Shown: positions 46,066 to 57,960 of the stretch, piece after piece | Layout of the letters: each line of letters starts with the position of its first letter | Position numbering within the stretch: position 1 is the first letter of the stretch | Source of the DNA: Cryptomeria japonica | Lineage: Eukaryota; Streptophyta; Pinopsida; Cupressales; Cupressaceae | Direction of reading: 5' to 3' | Assembly (NCBI RefSeq): GCF_030272615.1 | Contig: NC_081406.1 | Span: forward strand, 115,971,783-116,035,782 | DNA: 64,000 bases | Position numbers and translations under genes: made by a program | The notes under the pieces: model-generated | The model's database searches: none | What the model was told of the DNA's origin: nothing | What the model saw: only the letters and a program-made list of their open reading frames with translations

Positions 46066-46135
46066 ACACCCCTAATTTATTCAAACCACCCCAAAAAAAA
46101 ATTTCCCACTCCGCAAATTTTGTTCATGGGCAAAA

Positions 46136-47743
46136 GTGGGAACCATTATTGTGAGTTCACCCATAGTATTATGATGAAATTGTTACAAAGGAATGTGTTG
46201 AAACTCCCCCCTAATAAACCAATTGACACAACTAAGTTATTGTCAACTGCCTTTGATTCCAAATCTTTTTGCCAATATCATCACCAAACCGATCATGACA
46301 CTGAAAAGTGTTATTTCTTAAGGAGTAAGATTCAATACTTGATTGATAGGAATATCATATTTGTGGCTATTGTAAATGATAAAGGGAATAAACTAGTAGC
46401 TCTTCCTAATCAAAATCTTTAAATTTTCACTGATCCTTTACCTTCCCATTCTACTAATGTGATTGAGACCGATCATCTTTCCTTCTCTCCCAATGGTTTT
46501 GGCCTTGAGTCTAATAATATGGTGAATCTTATTGATAAAAATGAACCTACTAAGGACATGCATTACATTTGATCTAGAGTGATACTATTGAAGCACTCAA
46601 TAGCCCATTATGTATCATCACAAGAACCAAAGACATGCCCTCACAAGGGCTTCTCATTGATCCAACTTGTATGGTTAATGTGATAATTGAAGAATTTATT
46701 TATACCTTACAATTTTATCAGGTGACATATGAGAAATCTGATGTGGTCAAATTTAAAATCTTTGATGGTTTCTCTTTTCCTATCATTGGTTCTATTTCTC
46801 TTCCCGTTGCGGTTGGTATTAAAGCTTTAGATGTTAAATTTTCTATAATTCCTACATTAGAACAATTTCATGTGAAGTTGGGACATCCTTGGTTCTCTTC
46901 CTTGAAAGCAATCCCTTATGATGTCCACAAATTCTTGAAATTCCCTCTTGATGACAAGATCATAACTATTAATCATAACATGTACCAACCCATGATTAGG
47001 AAAAGAGATGTTTGTCTTGATTAGTTTTGGTCCGAACAATTCCAACCTCTTAAACTTAGAAGTGGTCCTCTTTTACAATCTTATAAAAAATGAAAGAATG
47101 AGATGATTTCATAATTGAGAAAACTTAGAAATCCAACACATAGTCTTCCTACAAAGTTAATGATCATACGACTCTTCTTATGGGTAAGTATATTCTTCCT
47201 CCTAAGGAATAATCTATTCCTTCTCTTTAAGATGAGTCTATTATTCATCCCAAGGATAGAAAAGATTTTCCTCCTAAGCACCAGCCTATTCCTCCCTCGA
47301 AGGATAAACATATTATTCCTCCTAAGGATAGACCTATCCCTCCTCATGATGGACCCGGTCTCCTTCCTACACCTTCTATTCCTCCTTTATATGCTATGGT
47401 TCCATCTCTTGTATCTTACAAATGGAAGCACCTAAAATCTCCTATAGTTCAGCCTAAAAGACCTTTCCCTATGAATCCTTTCTTAAAATAAGAAAAGAAG
47501 CCTAGACCTGATGAACCTCAACCTTCACAACCTTTAGCTAAAACTAAAAGAAACCATTGTGCGAGAGAACATAGATGGAGGCATCATGCTAGAGCTCATG
47601 AAGTTTATTCTCAAAATACTTCTTCCGTGAAGACACCAAGTCTTTATATAGTGCCATTTGTTCAACTTTTTCTTAACCAATATTTTCAACCCAAATCTCC
47701 AAGACGCAAAATTATTAAAACAAATGATGGTTCAAGTTCTATT
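46136..47743 (+). pseudogene. Copy C gag C-terminus / protease-like / proline-rich part
   Basis: The zinc-knuckle-like segment reads CQYHHQTDHDTEKC (46270-46311). The frame reaches TAA at 46420, exactly the gag/protease junction codon that is TAG in copy A and CAG in copy B. The protease-like part has LIDPTCMVNVI (Asp codon 46659-46661) and a full-length middle (SISLPVAVGIKALDVKF) that B lacks. After a stop at 47022 and further lesions, the proline-rich part (DRPIPPHDGPGLLPTP) and the REHRWRHHARAHE segment follow; C keeps Trp where A and B have TGA. The frame is cut at 47743 by copia-4. Confidence 0.83.
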
Positions 47744-48950
47744 TGTTGGTAATTTGGAGGAAGTGATTAGTGTTGCATTGATGTTTGTCGTTGATGTCAA
47801 CACTAGTTGTTTTACTATCTATCGGGTTCCGGTAGAGTGGTTGGATTATGATGTTGATCTAGAGATCTTCTATGATATGTTATGGCTTGTGGAATTGGTT
47901 TGGATTGGTTATTCATGTATTCCTGATGTGTATCACATTCATTTGGTTCAATATTTGATGATCTGGAAGCTATCATTTGTTCCAGTAAGCCTTTAAGTTA
48001 CTGGTAAGGGTTCTACCAACAAAGTTTTGTTGAAGATCTTTTGATGAATCCAATTAAGTGATGTTGGTGTGGCTTCTAGAAGGTTTTCGGGATGCTGATG
48101 GTTATCATGTTCATGTTCCAATTGATCAACGGTGTTTCATTTAGCACCCGACCTAATGTTATTCTGCTAGGTTATGGACTAGTTTATGTAACGTGTTGGT
48201 TGATGCTCCTGATGCATTACCGGTTGGATTTATTGATTGGATTATGTTGTTTTGATCTTAGTCTGACTTGGGTTGTCATTGGTTTATGGGATTATGTAGC
48301 ACATTTATTGTATTATCTTTTTAATGGCCTACTGAATTGTTTAGGTCTCAAGTTGGTATAAATATGATGTAAGATCTCTTTGTAGATCATGGTATGTGGG
48401 TTATGGGATTATCTGTGTGTGAATAAAGTTGTAATCATATGAAGAGGTTTTAGTCAATCATAGGTAATAGAATTGGGTTTGTGTAAGAGGTTTAAGACCT
48501 CTGGTATTGAGCTTAACTAAAACTATACTCGGGCATAGGAGATCATATTCTTGCTGTTCATTCATCTTTCCGGATTGTACTCTGGATTTATTTTGTAGTT
48601 AGTGAGGCTCCTTTTGTGATGCCCATTGCACTCTAGGTTATTGGCCTTCCTGCATGTGTAGGCCCCTCTTATTGTAATCACATACTTACTGTAAAAGTAT
48701 TATCTAACTGTGGGTAGGCTTCCCACTGTAGTTTTTTTCTTTACCAGGTTTTCCACATACAAATCATGGTGTTATGTGTTGTGGTTGGATGGTAATTGCT
48801 CTATGATTTATGTTTGTGTTTAAATTGTATATCTATTATTTTGGTATTTGGTTTATGCATTCTGGTAAAAGGTTTTATGTCATTAAAGTTTAATAATATA
48901 TTGACAACTGATTCACCCCTCCTCTCAATTGTCCATTGGTTATCCTAACA
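47744..48950 (+). repeat. copia-4 5' LTR (1207 bp)
   Basis: Starts tgttggtaatttgg, ends tatcctaaca, followed by the PBS. It has a short duplicated segment near its start (attagtgttgcattgatgtttgtcg) that differs from the partner. The small ORFs inside it (47658-47996 and 48092-48361) are chance. Confidence 0.94.
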
Positions 48951-48952
48951 AT

Positions 48953-48964
48953 TGGTATCAGAGT
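48953..48964 (+). other. copia-4 primer-binding site (initiator tRNA-Met type)
   Basis: tggtatcagagt, two bases after the LTR end; one mismatch to the usual tggtatcagagc. Confidence 0.9.
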
Positions 48965-49008
48965 CTAGTCCTCTCTGCAGAAGCTTAACCACTTGAGCAA
49001 GATCCTAT

Positions 49009-49966
49009 GGCATATAATAGTTCATTTGCAACTGTTTTCTAGAGAGAAACCCCTAAGTGTGATTCAACAAATTATAGAGTATGGAAGATTCAGATGGAGA
49101 CTCATTTGAGATGTATTAGGAAAGTGATTTAGGAGATCACTGAAAAAGGCTATACCACTTATAATCTGGCATTTGGAAATCCTCCTCCGACAGAATTGGA
49201 TAAGAACATTGAAAATGATTGTAGAGCTAGAGAAGCCCTCTTGAGTGCACTTTCCTATCAGAAAATAATTCGATTAACTGACTAATCATTTGCAAACTCT
49301 ATATGGGATAAGTTGGAGAATCTGAATTGAGGTGACCCTACTGTTAGAATTGCTAAACTTCATGGTTACTGGGTGAGGTATGAGAACCTGAAAATGCAAG
49401 AAGATGAAAGGATTACTGCTTTTATGGAAAGAGTTAATGAAATTGTTATGAGAATTCAGTGTTGTGGTGGATCTCTGAGTGAGGATGAGATTGTTTCAAA
49501 ATTACTAAGAGCTTTTTCATCAACTTACAAGATGAAGGCTAGTGAAATTAATATGCTGAGAACAATGTCTAATACCTTTGTCAACAGGGATACTTTGGTT
49601 GGAAAGTCATTTGCATTCAAACTTGAAGAATTTGGTCCTCAAGGAGCTTCAAAGACTGAATCTTGTTTTCATACATCTACATCATCAATCGGCAAGAGTG
49701 ATTGGAAAGCTTTATATGTTAAGGAACTGGAGGAAATAAAGAAAGAAGATGAAGGTTTTGAGAAACTTGAAGCCTTATTTTCTAGAATAGTACCTAAAGG
49801 TCCTGTAGGAAGTAAGTATGAAGGAAAATCACCTTTTAAATGTTTTGCATGTAATAGGATAATTCATTTTGCATCTAGATGTCTTGAGAGGAATTCAAGC
49901 TTTGAGGAGAAAGAACAAGCACAAGTACAGGAGGAACAAAGACAAATCATGTTACTATGCGAATGA
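49009..49966 (+). pseudogene. copia-4 gag (UBN2 type, broken)
   Basis: From ATG 49009 the frame is interrupted near 49039, 49127, 49282 and 49328. It keeps DCRAREALLSALSYQKI, RITAFMERVNEIV and GGSLSEDEIVSKLLRAF. The zinc knuckle is CFACNRIIHFASRC: the cysteines and histidine are kept, but the usual Gly before His is Ile. The frame ends at about 49966 after a Q/E-rich tail. Confidence 0.83.
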
Positions 49967-50045
49967 GGAAGATGTGACTGATTCTGATGATGAATCGACA
50001 CACAATTTAGCTAGTGGACTCGACCGTGAAAATGAATGAGTATTT

Positions 50046-51360
50046 TTGGCTATCAAGAAAGATACTCTAGAACCTATCATTCAAAATGAGGGAAAGGCCC
50101 ATCCTGCTAAAATTGAAGACAAGGATGAATGGGTGATAGATAGTGGATGTTCACATCATATGACTAGAGATAAAAGGAAGTTTCTATCTTTGCAAGAATT
50201 TGATGGTGGTCTGCTTAGATTTGGAGATGATAAAGCATGCATTATTAGAGGAAGAGGAACTATATCATTGGATGGTAAGCATAAAATTGATAATGTTTAT
50301 TATGTTGAAGGTTTAAGGCATAATATTTTGAGTGTAGGATAGTTAGTGGATAAGGGGTTTCAATTATAGTTCAAGGATGGAAAATGAAAGATCATCAACA
50401 GATCTGGATTGGAGATTGCAACTGGTACTCCGACTAAAGGTAACATCTTTGATTTGAACTGTGGTGAGAAGACATATTTGATTGCTCAAATTGATGAGAG
50501 TTGGCTATGGTATAAGAGGTTGTGTCATGTGAATTTTGATTACATTGTAAAGATTAGTTCAACTAAGGTTGTTAGAGTTACACGTAAGATAGTAAAGCCC
50601 TATAATTCGATATTTTAAGGAATGACAAATGAGAAAGCAAGTCAAAAATTCTTTTAAGAGTATACAAGAAAAATCTAATGATGTTCTTGATCTTATTCAT
50701 ACTTATTTATGTGGTCCTGCTAGAATAAAAAGTTTTCAGGGTGATAGATATTTCATGCTAATCATTGATGACTATTCTAGATTGATGTGGGTTACTTTTC
50801 TAATGGAGAAATCTGAAGCTTTTGAAAATTTTAAGATCTTTAAAGCTAAAGTTGAAACATAGACATGGTTGAAGATTAAATGCTTAAGGTCTGATGAGGG
50901 TGGTGAATTCACATCCGGTGAATTTAATAGTTATTATGAGAAGTATGGGATAAGGAGACAATTGTCTGCACCCTGGACACCTCACCAGAATGGTGTTGTG
51001 GAAAGAAAGAACATAACTATCTTGGATGCAGCTAGAACTATGATGATGGAAGCTACTTTGCCTCATATCTACTAGAGAGAAGATATTAGCGTGATGATAT
51101 ACACATTCAATAGAGTTCATATCAAAGGAGACACCGGTAAGACACCATATGAGTTATGATTTGATCATATACCTACATATAAGTATTTTAGAATCTTTGA
51201 TAGGAAATGCTATATTAAAAGAGATGATTCCATTGAAAAGTTTGATCCTAGATGTAATGAAGGGATATTTCTTGGTTATTCTAATGAAAGCAAAGCATCT
51301 AGATGTTACAACAAAATATTGCAGAGAATTGTGGAGAGTGCTAATGTCAAGGTAGATTAG
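50046..51360 (+). pseudogene. copia-4 protease and integrase (broken)
   Basis: The protease has the intact active-site motif EWVIDSGCSHHM, the only D-S-G in the four copia elements here, and ends NILSVG* with TAG at 50340. The pre-integrase has WLWYKRLCHVNFDYI, but its zinc end is damaged by a frame change near 50620. The integrase has LIHTYLCGP (the first catalytic Asp is Tyr), IDDYSRLMW, CLRSDEGGEF and QNGVVERKN, with stops near 50861 and 51074. The C-terminal part has PYEL*FDH and GIFLGYSNESKASRC. It serves as the full-length reference for the copia-1 core deletion. Confidence 0.84.
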
Positions 51361-51717
51361 TAGTACAAAGGTCAAATCAAAACTTATGAGAGAGCACCAG
51401 AAGTGGAGATGATCATAACTGAACCGGTAACACCTATATTGGAACATAATATTGAATCCATTACCCTGGCAGTATCAGAAAATTCAATAGTAACTGAGGA
51501 TCAAAGTGGAGAAACAAAAAGTCAGAAGACTCCTAGGTATGTAAGGTTAAATCATTTAGAAGATCACATCATTGGAGACAAGAACAAAGGAGTAATGACA
51601 AGAATAAGATTGACAGCTATTGAGGTCTATTTAATTTCTCAAGTTGAACGGACATCGGTTATTGAAGCTTGTAAAGATGAATGTTGGATGAGATCTATGA
51701 AAGAGGAATTAGATTAG
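51361..51717 (+). pseudogene. copia-4 integrase-RT linker
   Basis: Open from 51403 with acidic composition and PRYVRLNHLEDHIIGDKNKG, the usual segment before the copia RT. The end reads EACKDECWMRSMKEELD and stops at TAG 51715. Confidence 0.75.
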
Positions 51718-53174
51718 ATAGAAAAGAACAACAGCTGGACTTTAGCTCCTCAGCCTAAAAATAAGAATGTTATTGGAACTAAATGGGTCTTTAGAAATAA
51801 ATTGAATGAGGATGGACAAGTTGTGAGGAATAAGGCTAGATTAGTATGTAAAGGATATTATCAGAAGGAAGAAATTGATTATGATGATACTTTTGCTCTA
51901 GTAGCTAGGATTGAAGTTGTGAGATTATTTCTTGCTTATGCTGCCCATAAGAAGTACAAGGTTTATCGGATGGATGTCAAGTGTGCATTTTTGAATGGAG
52001 ATCTTGAAGAGGAAGTTTATATTGATAAACTTGATGGCTTTTCACTTCTAGATGACAAAAACATGGTTTGCAAGTTAAGGAAAGCTTTATATGGATTGAT
52101 GCAAGGCCCTAGTGCTTGGTATGCTAGATTGGACAAATATTTTTTAAAGCTTGGTTTCACTAAAGGTAATGTTGGCAGTAACTTATATTATAAGATCATT
52201 GATGATGAGATATTGATTATTGAAGTCTTTATTAATGATATCATTTTTAGATGTGAGGATAAGTTATGTATGGAATTCTCTTATAATATGAAGAATGAAT
52301 TTGAAATTTCTATGATTGGGGAGATGAAATTTTTCTTAGGTTTGCAAATTACTCAAACTGCTAAAGGTATTTTCATCTATCAAACTAAGTATGCTAGAGC
52401 TTTTTTGAAGAAATTTGGTATGGAAAATTCTAAACCGGTTGGTACTCCTATGGTTACAAGTGAGAAATTGACAAATAATGATGCATCAACTCTAGTAAAT
52501 CCTACAAGGTATAAATATATGATTGGAGGTTTGTTATATCTGACTCAAACTAGACTGGATATAATGTTTTCATTATATCAAGATATCAAAGTGATCCTAG
52601 AGAAAATCACAAGAGTGCAGTGAAAAAGATTTTCAAGTATTTACAAGGAACAACTAAGTATGGTTTGTGCTATCCTAAAAATGATGACTTTACACTATGT
52701 GCATATACAGATGCAGATTGGGCTAGAGATGTTGATGACCAGAAGAGCACATCTAGTGGAGCTTTCTTTCTTGGAAAGAAACGTGTTTCATGGATCAATA
52801 AGAAACAGTCATATACTTGTTTATCTACTGTTGAAGCTGAGTATGTTGTTGTTGCTACTAATTGTACACAAGTTCTGTAGATGAAGCAAATGTTGAAGGA
52901 TATAAGGGTAGATTGTAATAAACTGGTAGTTATTCACTATGATAACTCTGCTACTATTGACATATCAAATAATCTAGTATTTCATTCTAAGACAAAACAC
53001 ATTTCTATGAAGTATAATTTTTTGAAGGAGAAGGTGGAAGCAAAGGAAGTTAGACCGGTTTATCTGAACACTAAAGAGCAGATTGAAAATATCTTTACTA
53101 AACCTTTGCCTAAGGAATCATTTGAAAACTTCAAAGATAGATTGGGGGTCTTTTCCCCTCCAATTGAGACTTGA
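51718..53174 (+). pseudogene. copia-4 reverse transcriptase and RNase H (broken)
   Basis: The RT has [17 protein letters not shown], the first Asp in RMDVKCAFLNG and LYGLMQGPSAWY. The second box reads FINDIIF: the first Asp of the double-Asp motif is Asn, exactly as in copia-1. A one-base shift near 52620 separates the connection from RNase H (YTDADWARD, STVEAEYVV, HYDNSATIDI). TAG at 52878 and the terminal NIFTKPLPKESFENF follow. The end is a TGA at 53172-53174. Confidence 0.87.
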
Positions 53175-53543
53175 GTGATGTTGATTGGCATGAGTTCAGT
53201 ATGTATTTATCAGAGTTATCATTCATTCCAAATTGAAGTGTTGGTGCTACTACTCAGGGGGAGTAGTCAGCTATGTGGTTCAGAGGATTTATGATTTTTC
53301 TTTGATATTTATGTCATATTTTTGGCATTGATGTCAAACGGGGAGAGATATTTATATGAAAAACAAAGCTTAACATGGGTATCATTCACAAGGGGAGTTT
53401 GGTTTGTTAGTTCAGAACTTCATTGTCATATCATTTTTGGTGAGATTGTTGGATGTCTTCCTTTGGGGGAGACTTGTTTGGCATTTCTTGGTACTTGGAT
53501 GTGTTTCACATCTATTATTGCCATAAATACCAAAGGGGGAGAT
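53175..53543 (+). other. copia-4 3' non-coding region with multiple polypurine tracts
   Basis: Purine tracts cagggggagtag (near 53257), cggggagaga (near 53339), aaggggagt (near 53390), tgggggagac (near 53465) and the LTR-adjacent aaagggggagat (53532-53543). The ORF at 53322-53582 crosses these and the LTR and is not supported. Confidence 0.8.
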
Positions 53544-54726
53544 TGTTGGAAATTTGGAGGAATTGACTATGTGTTGCATTGATGTCAACACTAGTTGTTT
53601 TGTTGTCTATTGGGTTCCGGTAGAGTGGTTGGATTATGATGTTGATCTAGAGATCTTCTTCAATATGTTTTGGCTTGTGGAATTGGTTTGGATTGGTTAT
53701 TCATGTGTTCCTAATGCGTATCAGATTTAGTTGGTTTAGGATTTAATGATCCGAAAGCTAACATTTGTTCTAGTAAGCCTTTTGGTTACCAGTAAGGGTT
53801 CTATCGGTAGAGCTTTGTTGAAGATATTTTGATGAATCCGATAAGTGGTTTTGGTGCGACTTCTAGAAGTTTTTTAGGATGCTAATGGTTATCATGTTCA
53901 TCTTCCAATTGATTAGTGGTGTTGCATTTAGCACTTATTCTGCTGGGTTATTGACCAGTTTATATAACATGTTGGTTGATGCTCCCGATGCATTACTGGT
54001 TGGACTTATTGATTGGATTATGTTGTTTTGGTCTTAAGATGACCTGGTTTATCATTGGTTTATGGGATTATATAACGGATTTATTGAATTATCTTCTTAG
54101 TGGCAGACCTTATTGTTTAGGTCCTGGGTTGGTATAAATATGATGTAAGATCTCTTTTTAGATCGTGGTATGTGGGTTATGGGATTATCTATGTGTGAAT
54201 AAGATTGTAATCATATGTATAGGTTTTACTCGATCATAGGTGATAGAATTGGGTTTGTGTAAGATATTTAAGACCTCTAGTATTGAGCTTAAACAAAACT
54301 GTACTCAGGCATAGGAGATACTATTCTTGCAGTTCATTCATCTTTCAGGATTGTAGTCTGGATTTCTTTTGTAGTCAGTGAGGCTCCTTTTATGATGAGA
54401 AGCGTGCTTTAGGTTGTTGGCCTTTCTAAATGTGTAGGCACCTCTTATTATAATCACATACTTACTGTAGAAGTATTATCTAACTGTGAGTAGGCTTCCC
54501 ACCATGGTTTTTCCCTTTACCAGGTTTTCCACGTAAAAATCATGGTGTTATGTGTTGTGTATGGATGGTAAATGTTCTGTGATTTATGTTTGGGTTTAAT
54601 TGCTATATCTATTATTCTAGTATTTGGTTTATGCATTCCAGTAAAAGGTTTTGTGTGCTTAAAGTTTTATAATCTATTAACAATTAATTCACCCCCCCTC
54701 TTAGACGTGCACTAGTTATCCCAACA
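53544..54726 (+). repeat. copia-4 3' LTR (1183 bp)
   Basis: Starts tgttggaaatttgg, ends cccaaca, followed by the TSD ctatt. It differs from the 5' LTR by many point changes and several small indels, so the insertion is older than copies A and B. Confidence 0.94.
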
Positions 54727-55023
54727 CTATTCCTATTAGAGATCTTCCTTTTATTAATCTTGATGATGAAATAGATGAGAATATTGTTCATGATGAAAAT
54801 GTTGATCCGAATATTTTAGATAATGAATATGAATATGTTGATGTTAATAATGATTTATCTAAAAAAAATTCAAAAGAACTAACCCTAGCTCCAAGTGACA
54901 GACAAAGTGACTCATCGTTAGAGCATGGTCCTTGTTTGGAACTTGTGATAGATCCATTTACTATACTTGATGTTTCTCCTCTTTCACGTCATCCACCTTC
55001 CCTATATTATAATGAGCAATACT
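54727..55023 (+). pseudogene. Copy C acidic tail of the gag frame
   Basis: Resumes after copia-4 with INLDDEIDENIVHDENV and EYEYVDVNNDLS, aligned to INLDDDIDENVIRDEHV and EYELVDIDNHLS of copy A, and ends TGA at 55021-55023. It shows that the conserved frame reaches this tail even in the most diverged copy. Confidence 0.85.
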
Positions 55024-55698
55024 GAGGGGTAGATGGTTTACATGATTAGCTTCACTCATGTCATAGATTCTCCCTCTCTCTCCTCTCTTTCTTGTTTGTG
55101 ACCTTTTATTTATATTTTAATTCTTCTATTTGATGTCCCTAGTGTTGTATACTTGAGGACGATGCAAAGTGTTGAGATCTCTTTTGGTCTCTTCCATGTT
55201 GACTCAAAAAACACATGTTCCCTTCTTCCATAGTGGTTTATGATCATTATCCTTTGATTTTCCCTTTCTTGGGGGTTTATTATTGTGATAATGTGCTTGT
55301 CTTTTTGGGTGTATCCTACCTTAAATTAATTGTGTCCAATGAGGCATACACAATGGATTTAATGTGAGTGCATACACTCTGCTCAATGTCTCTCTATTTT
55401 GCATATCTTGATACTTCAATTACTTAGTGAACTTAGTCTTTTGTTTGGTAATTTTGGTTTTTTATTTTCATGACTCATAGTAAGAGAACCTTACTAGTTG
55501 GTAGTCATGGTTCTCTCTTTATGTTTCTCTCATGATCTCACTTTTATCTTTTTATCAAAGTTGTAAGATCCTAAAGTCCACTGCTGGCTTGGTGTATCTT
55601 GCCTTCTTGGTGACTTTGTGAAAGTTTTTTGTTGCGAACCCTTGTACTTTACTGAAAGTATGATTGACTTAATACTCCCAATAAACTGGGGGCTAAAT
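55024..55698 (+). other. Copy C 3' non-coding region and PPT
   Basis: Retains the ttgaggacgatgcaaag block (near 55152), catgactcatagtaagagaacc (near 55480) and a PPT-like ctgggggctaaa at 55686-55697. No coding signal. Confidence 0.78.
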
Positions 55699-56850
55699 GT
55701 AGCATCCTAAAATTGTACCTTTGTACAATTTTGACCACATTGGGTCCCTATCTCAGCGTTTGTACCCCTAGGCTTAGCAGAGATCTGATTTTGTTCATAT
55801 TTCTTAAAAATGATATTATTTTTGACTTTTTTCATAACATAGGCACCTTGTGCTAGCCCCAAAATGGGGTAGGACTAGAGCACTATGCTTTCGTCCTCTC
55901 TATTTTGGGCCCCTTTCAAAACCTTTTCCCTATTTTAAATTTGAGTGGGATTTCTAGCTTCATCTCGCTTCATGTGAGGAAATTAGCAAGTTTTTCGATG
56001 GGTAAGTATAAAAGGAGGTTTTTCCCCTCTCATTTGAACATGACATCAATTTGATAATAATTATACACACATGAGATCAAGCATTCAAATAATTTAGCAA
56101 GTAATTAGTCTTCCTTCAAGCCTTAGAGCAACAAAAAAATAAAGATTCAAGAGAAGTGGAGATTTATGTCATATTTTATCAAAGACTTCATGAAACCCTA
56201 ATCCCTTGTGCAAACAGAAAAAACTTCACAAAGAGGTATACCATTTGATTTCAATCATTATTCAACATCTCCCTCAAAAGGAGAATCTTCATTTACAATA
56301 ATTGAATTAGCTTTTATCTAGATATTTCATGGTTAATTCCAAAACTAGGCTTTGACATAGGAAAACCCCTATTCCCAACCTATTTCTCTTTCTTTCTATG
56401 TCTAGAAAATGGGTACGGAGTTGCAATCTTCAAAATAGGCATTATTTGTAGATATGAATCAACCCTTTTTGTTGTGTGAAATTTTTGGAGGATCAAAGTT
56501 ATAGGTGCTCTGGTCCCGACATATTTGAACATTTTATGAGGATATGGTCCGAATATGCATATACTACTCAAATCCAAGTCTGTGCCTCAATTTGATGATA
56601 GTAGCTTACTGTTTTTGCATTTTAACCTCCATTTTTATTACTTTTCTCCAATTTCAGCATTTCAACTCACAAAAGAGGGTAAATCAATTCACACCCCCTT
56701 GTATCCAATCAGTATTTCAGTCCTTATGATTGTTGTTTTATGACTAAATCTATTGGATTCACCCCTGTTTTGATTGTAAATGGTAAAATTAGTGGTTTTT
56801 ACCCTTCTATGATGGAAACCCTAATTTTCCACCATTTGCACCTTTGCTCG
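55699..56850 (+). repeat. Copy C 3' LTR (diverged; end not sharply defined)
   Basis: Starts tgtagcatcctaaaattg. It keeps gatgggtaagtataaaaggagg (TATA-like, near 56000), caagcattc near 56079, the core ggttaattccaaaactaggctttgacataggaaaacccc (56332-56370), gttggaggatcaaag..ggtcccgacat (near 56490) and acaaaagagggtaaa (near 56669). The usual end …tttaca is not visible, so the 3' boundary and TSD cannot be given. Confidence 0.75.
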
Positions 56851-57399
56851 CAAGTAATGAATCAAAAAATCCCAACCAATATAATCTTCTACATGACGCT
56901 CATCCTTGTTCATCCTCTATGCCTAGTGAATAAATGACATCAATTGTTGAGGATTCTCCTCATTTGTTCTCATGGCCACCTCTACATGCATAAACCCTAC
57001 CCCCAAAATTTCCCTTTTCAACATCAAATGCAAACCATACAACCAATAATTTTCCACATAACCCTTCAACACCAATTCAACATCTTATTTATGTCCAACC
57101 TGTAACTCTCAAGCCACCACCATTGACACAATGTCTAAATTTTTCCTATACCTATATTTAATTATCAAAAACTCTTCAACCAAAAGGATTTCCATGATCT
57201 GAATAAAAATATCTTTAACAAATTTTTAAATATTTTTCATTCTTTTTTTAGTGGCATTGCCCATAAATGCTAATTGTTGCCTTGGTCTAATCAAGGAAAA
57301 GGTGGCCTCCATATTAAAATGCAGTCACCAAATGTCCTTAATTGTGAGCACCAAGTGCTACCCATGTCACATCACCTTGCCACCATCCCCTTTCATTAA
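56851..57399. other. No recognisable gene
   Basis: AT-rich with scattered c-rich words. ORFs are short and without features. It may contain upstream parts of the LINE-type relic on the minus strand. Confidence 0.5.
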
Positions 57400-57960
57400 T
57401 AGCTTCTAAAAATGGTGGGTTGTGGCTTACTATTCCAACTTATAGACTGAGCTCAAGAGTACAAAAATATTCCATCATACTTTTTGGCCAATCATCAAGA
57501 GTCACTGCCCATTTTTACATCATTTTCATCACATCATTCCTTGATCTCATCACATGCCCAAGTTCAAATTCCTCAAAAGTTTCTAATAAATTCTTGGCAA
57601 CGGTTATATATTTATTCAAATTTTTGAAATGTATTTCACCCTTTTTGATTGCATTAATAATAATCAAGGAATCTCCTTCAAGTTGTATTTACAAGAAGCC
57701 CAATTTATTCCCCATTTTGAATGCTTCAATAGCCACCTAAGCCTCAGCTTCATTGTTCATTCCCTCTACAAGTTTTGAAGCTCCAATTGTTACAATATTG
57801 CCCTCCCAATCTCATGCCACAAATCTAGCTCCCGATGGTCCTAGGTTACCCTTTGAAACCCCATCAAAGTTAATTTTATACCATCCTTCCCTCGGCTTGG
57901 ACCACTCCACCACCTTCACCTTCTTGAATTTTGGATTAGCTTGAGCAAGCCCATTAACAA
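57400..57960 (-). pseudogene. LINE-type RNase H (RVT_3-like) relic
   Basis: On the minus strand a single frame reads WYKINFDGVSKGN (first catalytic Asp), GASKLVEGMNNEAEA (Glu), QLEGDSLIIINAIKKGEI (Asp) and HVMRSRNDV near the end. This is the order of plant RNase H-like domains found at the 3' end of LINE ORF2. Four stops interrupt it (after the FVA, NEAEA, KLGFL and MKMM segments). No LINE reverse transcriptase is seen next to it. The plus-strand ORFs at 57420-57740 and 57753-57944 are its antisense shadows. Confidence 0.8.

Larger units (their letters stand above)
47744..54726 (+). mobile_element. Ty1/copia element (copia-4), full length, TSD ctatt
   Basis: LTRs at 47744-48950 and 53544-54726 start tgttgg and end aaca, flanked by a perfect TSD ctatt (47739-47743 and 54727-54731). 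It has PBS tggtatcagagt at 48953-48964, and gag, protease, integrase and RT-RNase H in copia order, then several purine tracts. Protein segments are closest to copia-1 (shared KSDWKA, VKCAFLNG and NDII features), so both belong to one family. All coding parts carry stops. Confidence 0.95.
46136..56850 (+). mobile_element. Gag-only LTR element copy C, 5' part lost, split by copia-4
   Basis: Coding sequence homologous to the second half of the A/B frame begins at about 46136, is cut by copia-4 (47744-54726) and resumes at 54727 in register after one TSD copy is removed. Then come the 3' non-coding region, the PPT ctgggggctaaa (55686-55697) and the LTR from 55699. It is clearly more diverged than A and B are from each other. 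No 5' LTR, PBS or gag N-terminus is present, and the left boundary is not defined by a TSD. Confidence 0.85.

Noticed and set aside
45934-46422. Single ORF covering the dyad cluster and the copy C gag
   Set aside because: Only the part from about 46136 aligns with the gag family; the upstream part is chance reading through the palindromes.
47658-48361. Hydrophobic ORFs as membrane proteins
   Set aside because: They fall in the copia-4 5' LTR, cross the TSD and are not kept in the 3' LTR.
53322-53582. ORF between copia-4 pol and 3' LTR as an env-like gene
   Set aside because: Short, overlaps the multiple PPTs and runs into the LTR; no signal peptide or membrane pattern.
57420-57944. Plus-strand ORFs as genes
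   Set aside because: The reverse strand gives a recognisable RNase H pattern in one frame, so these are shadows.
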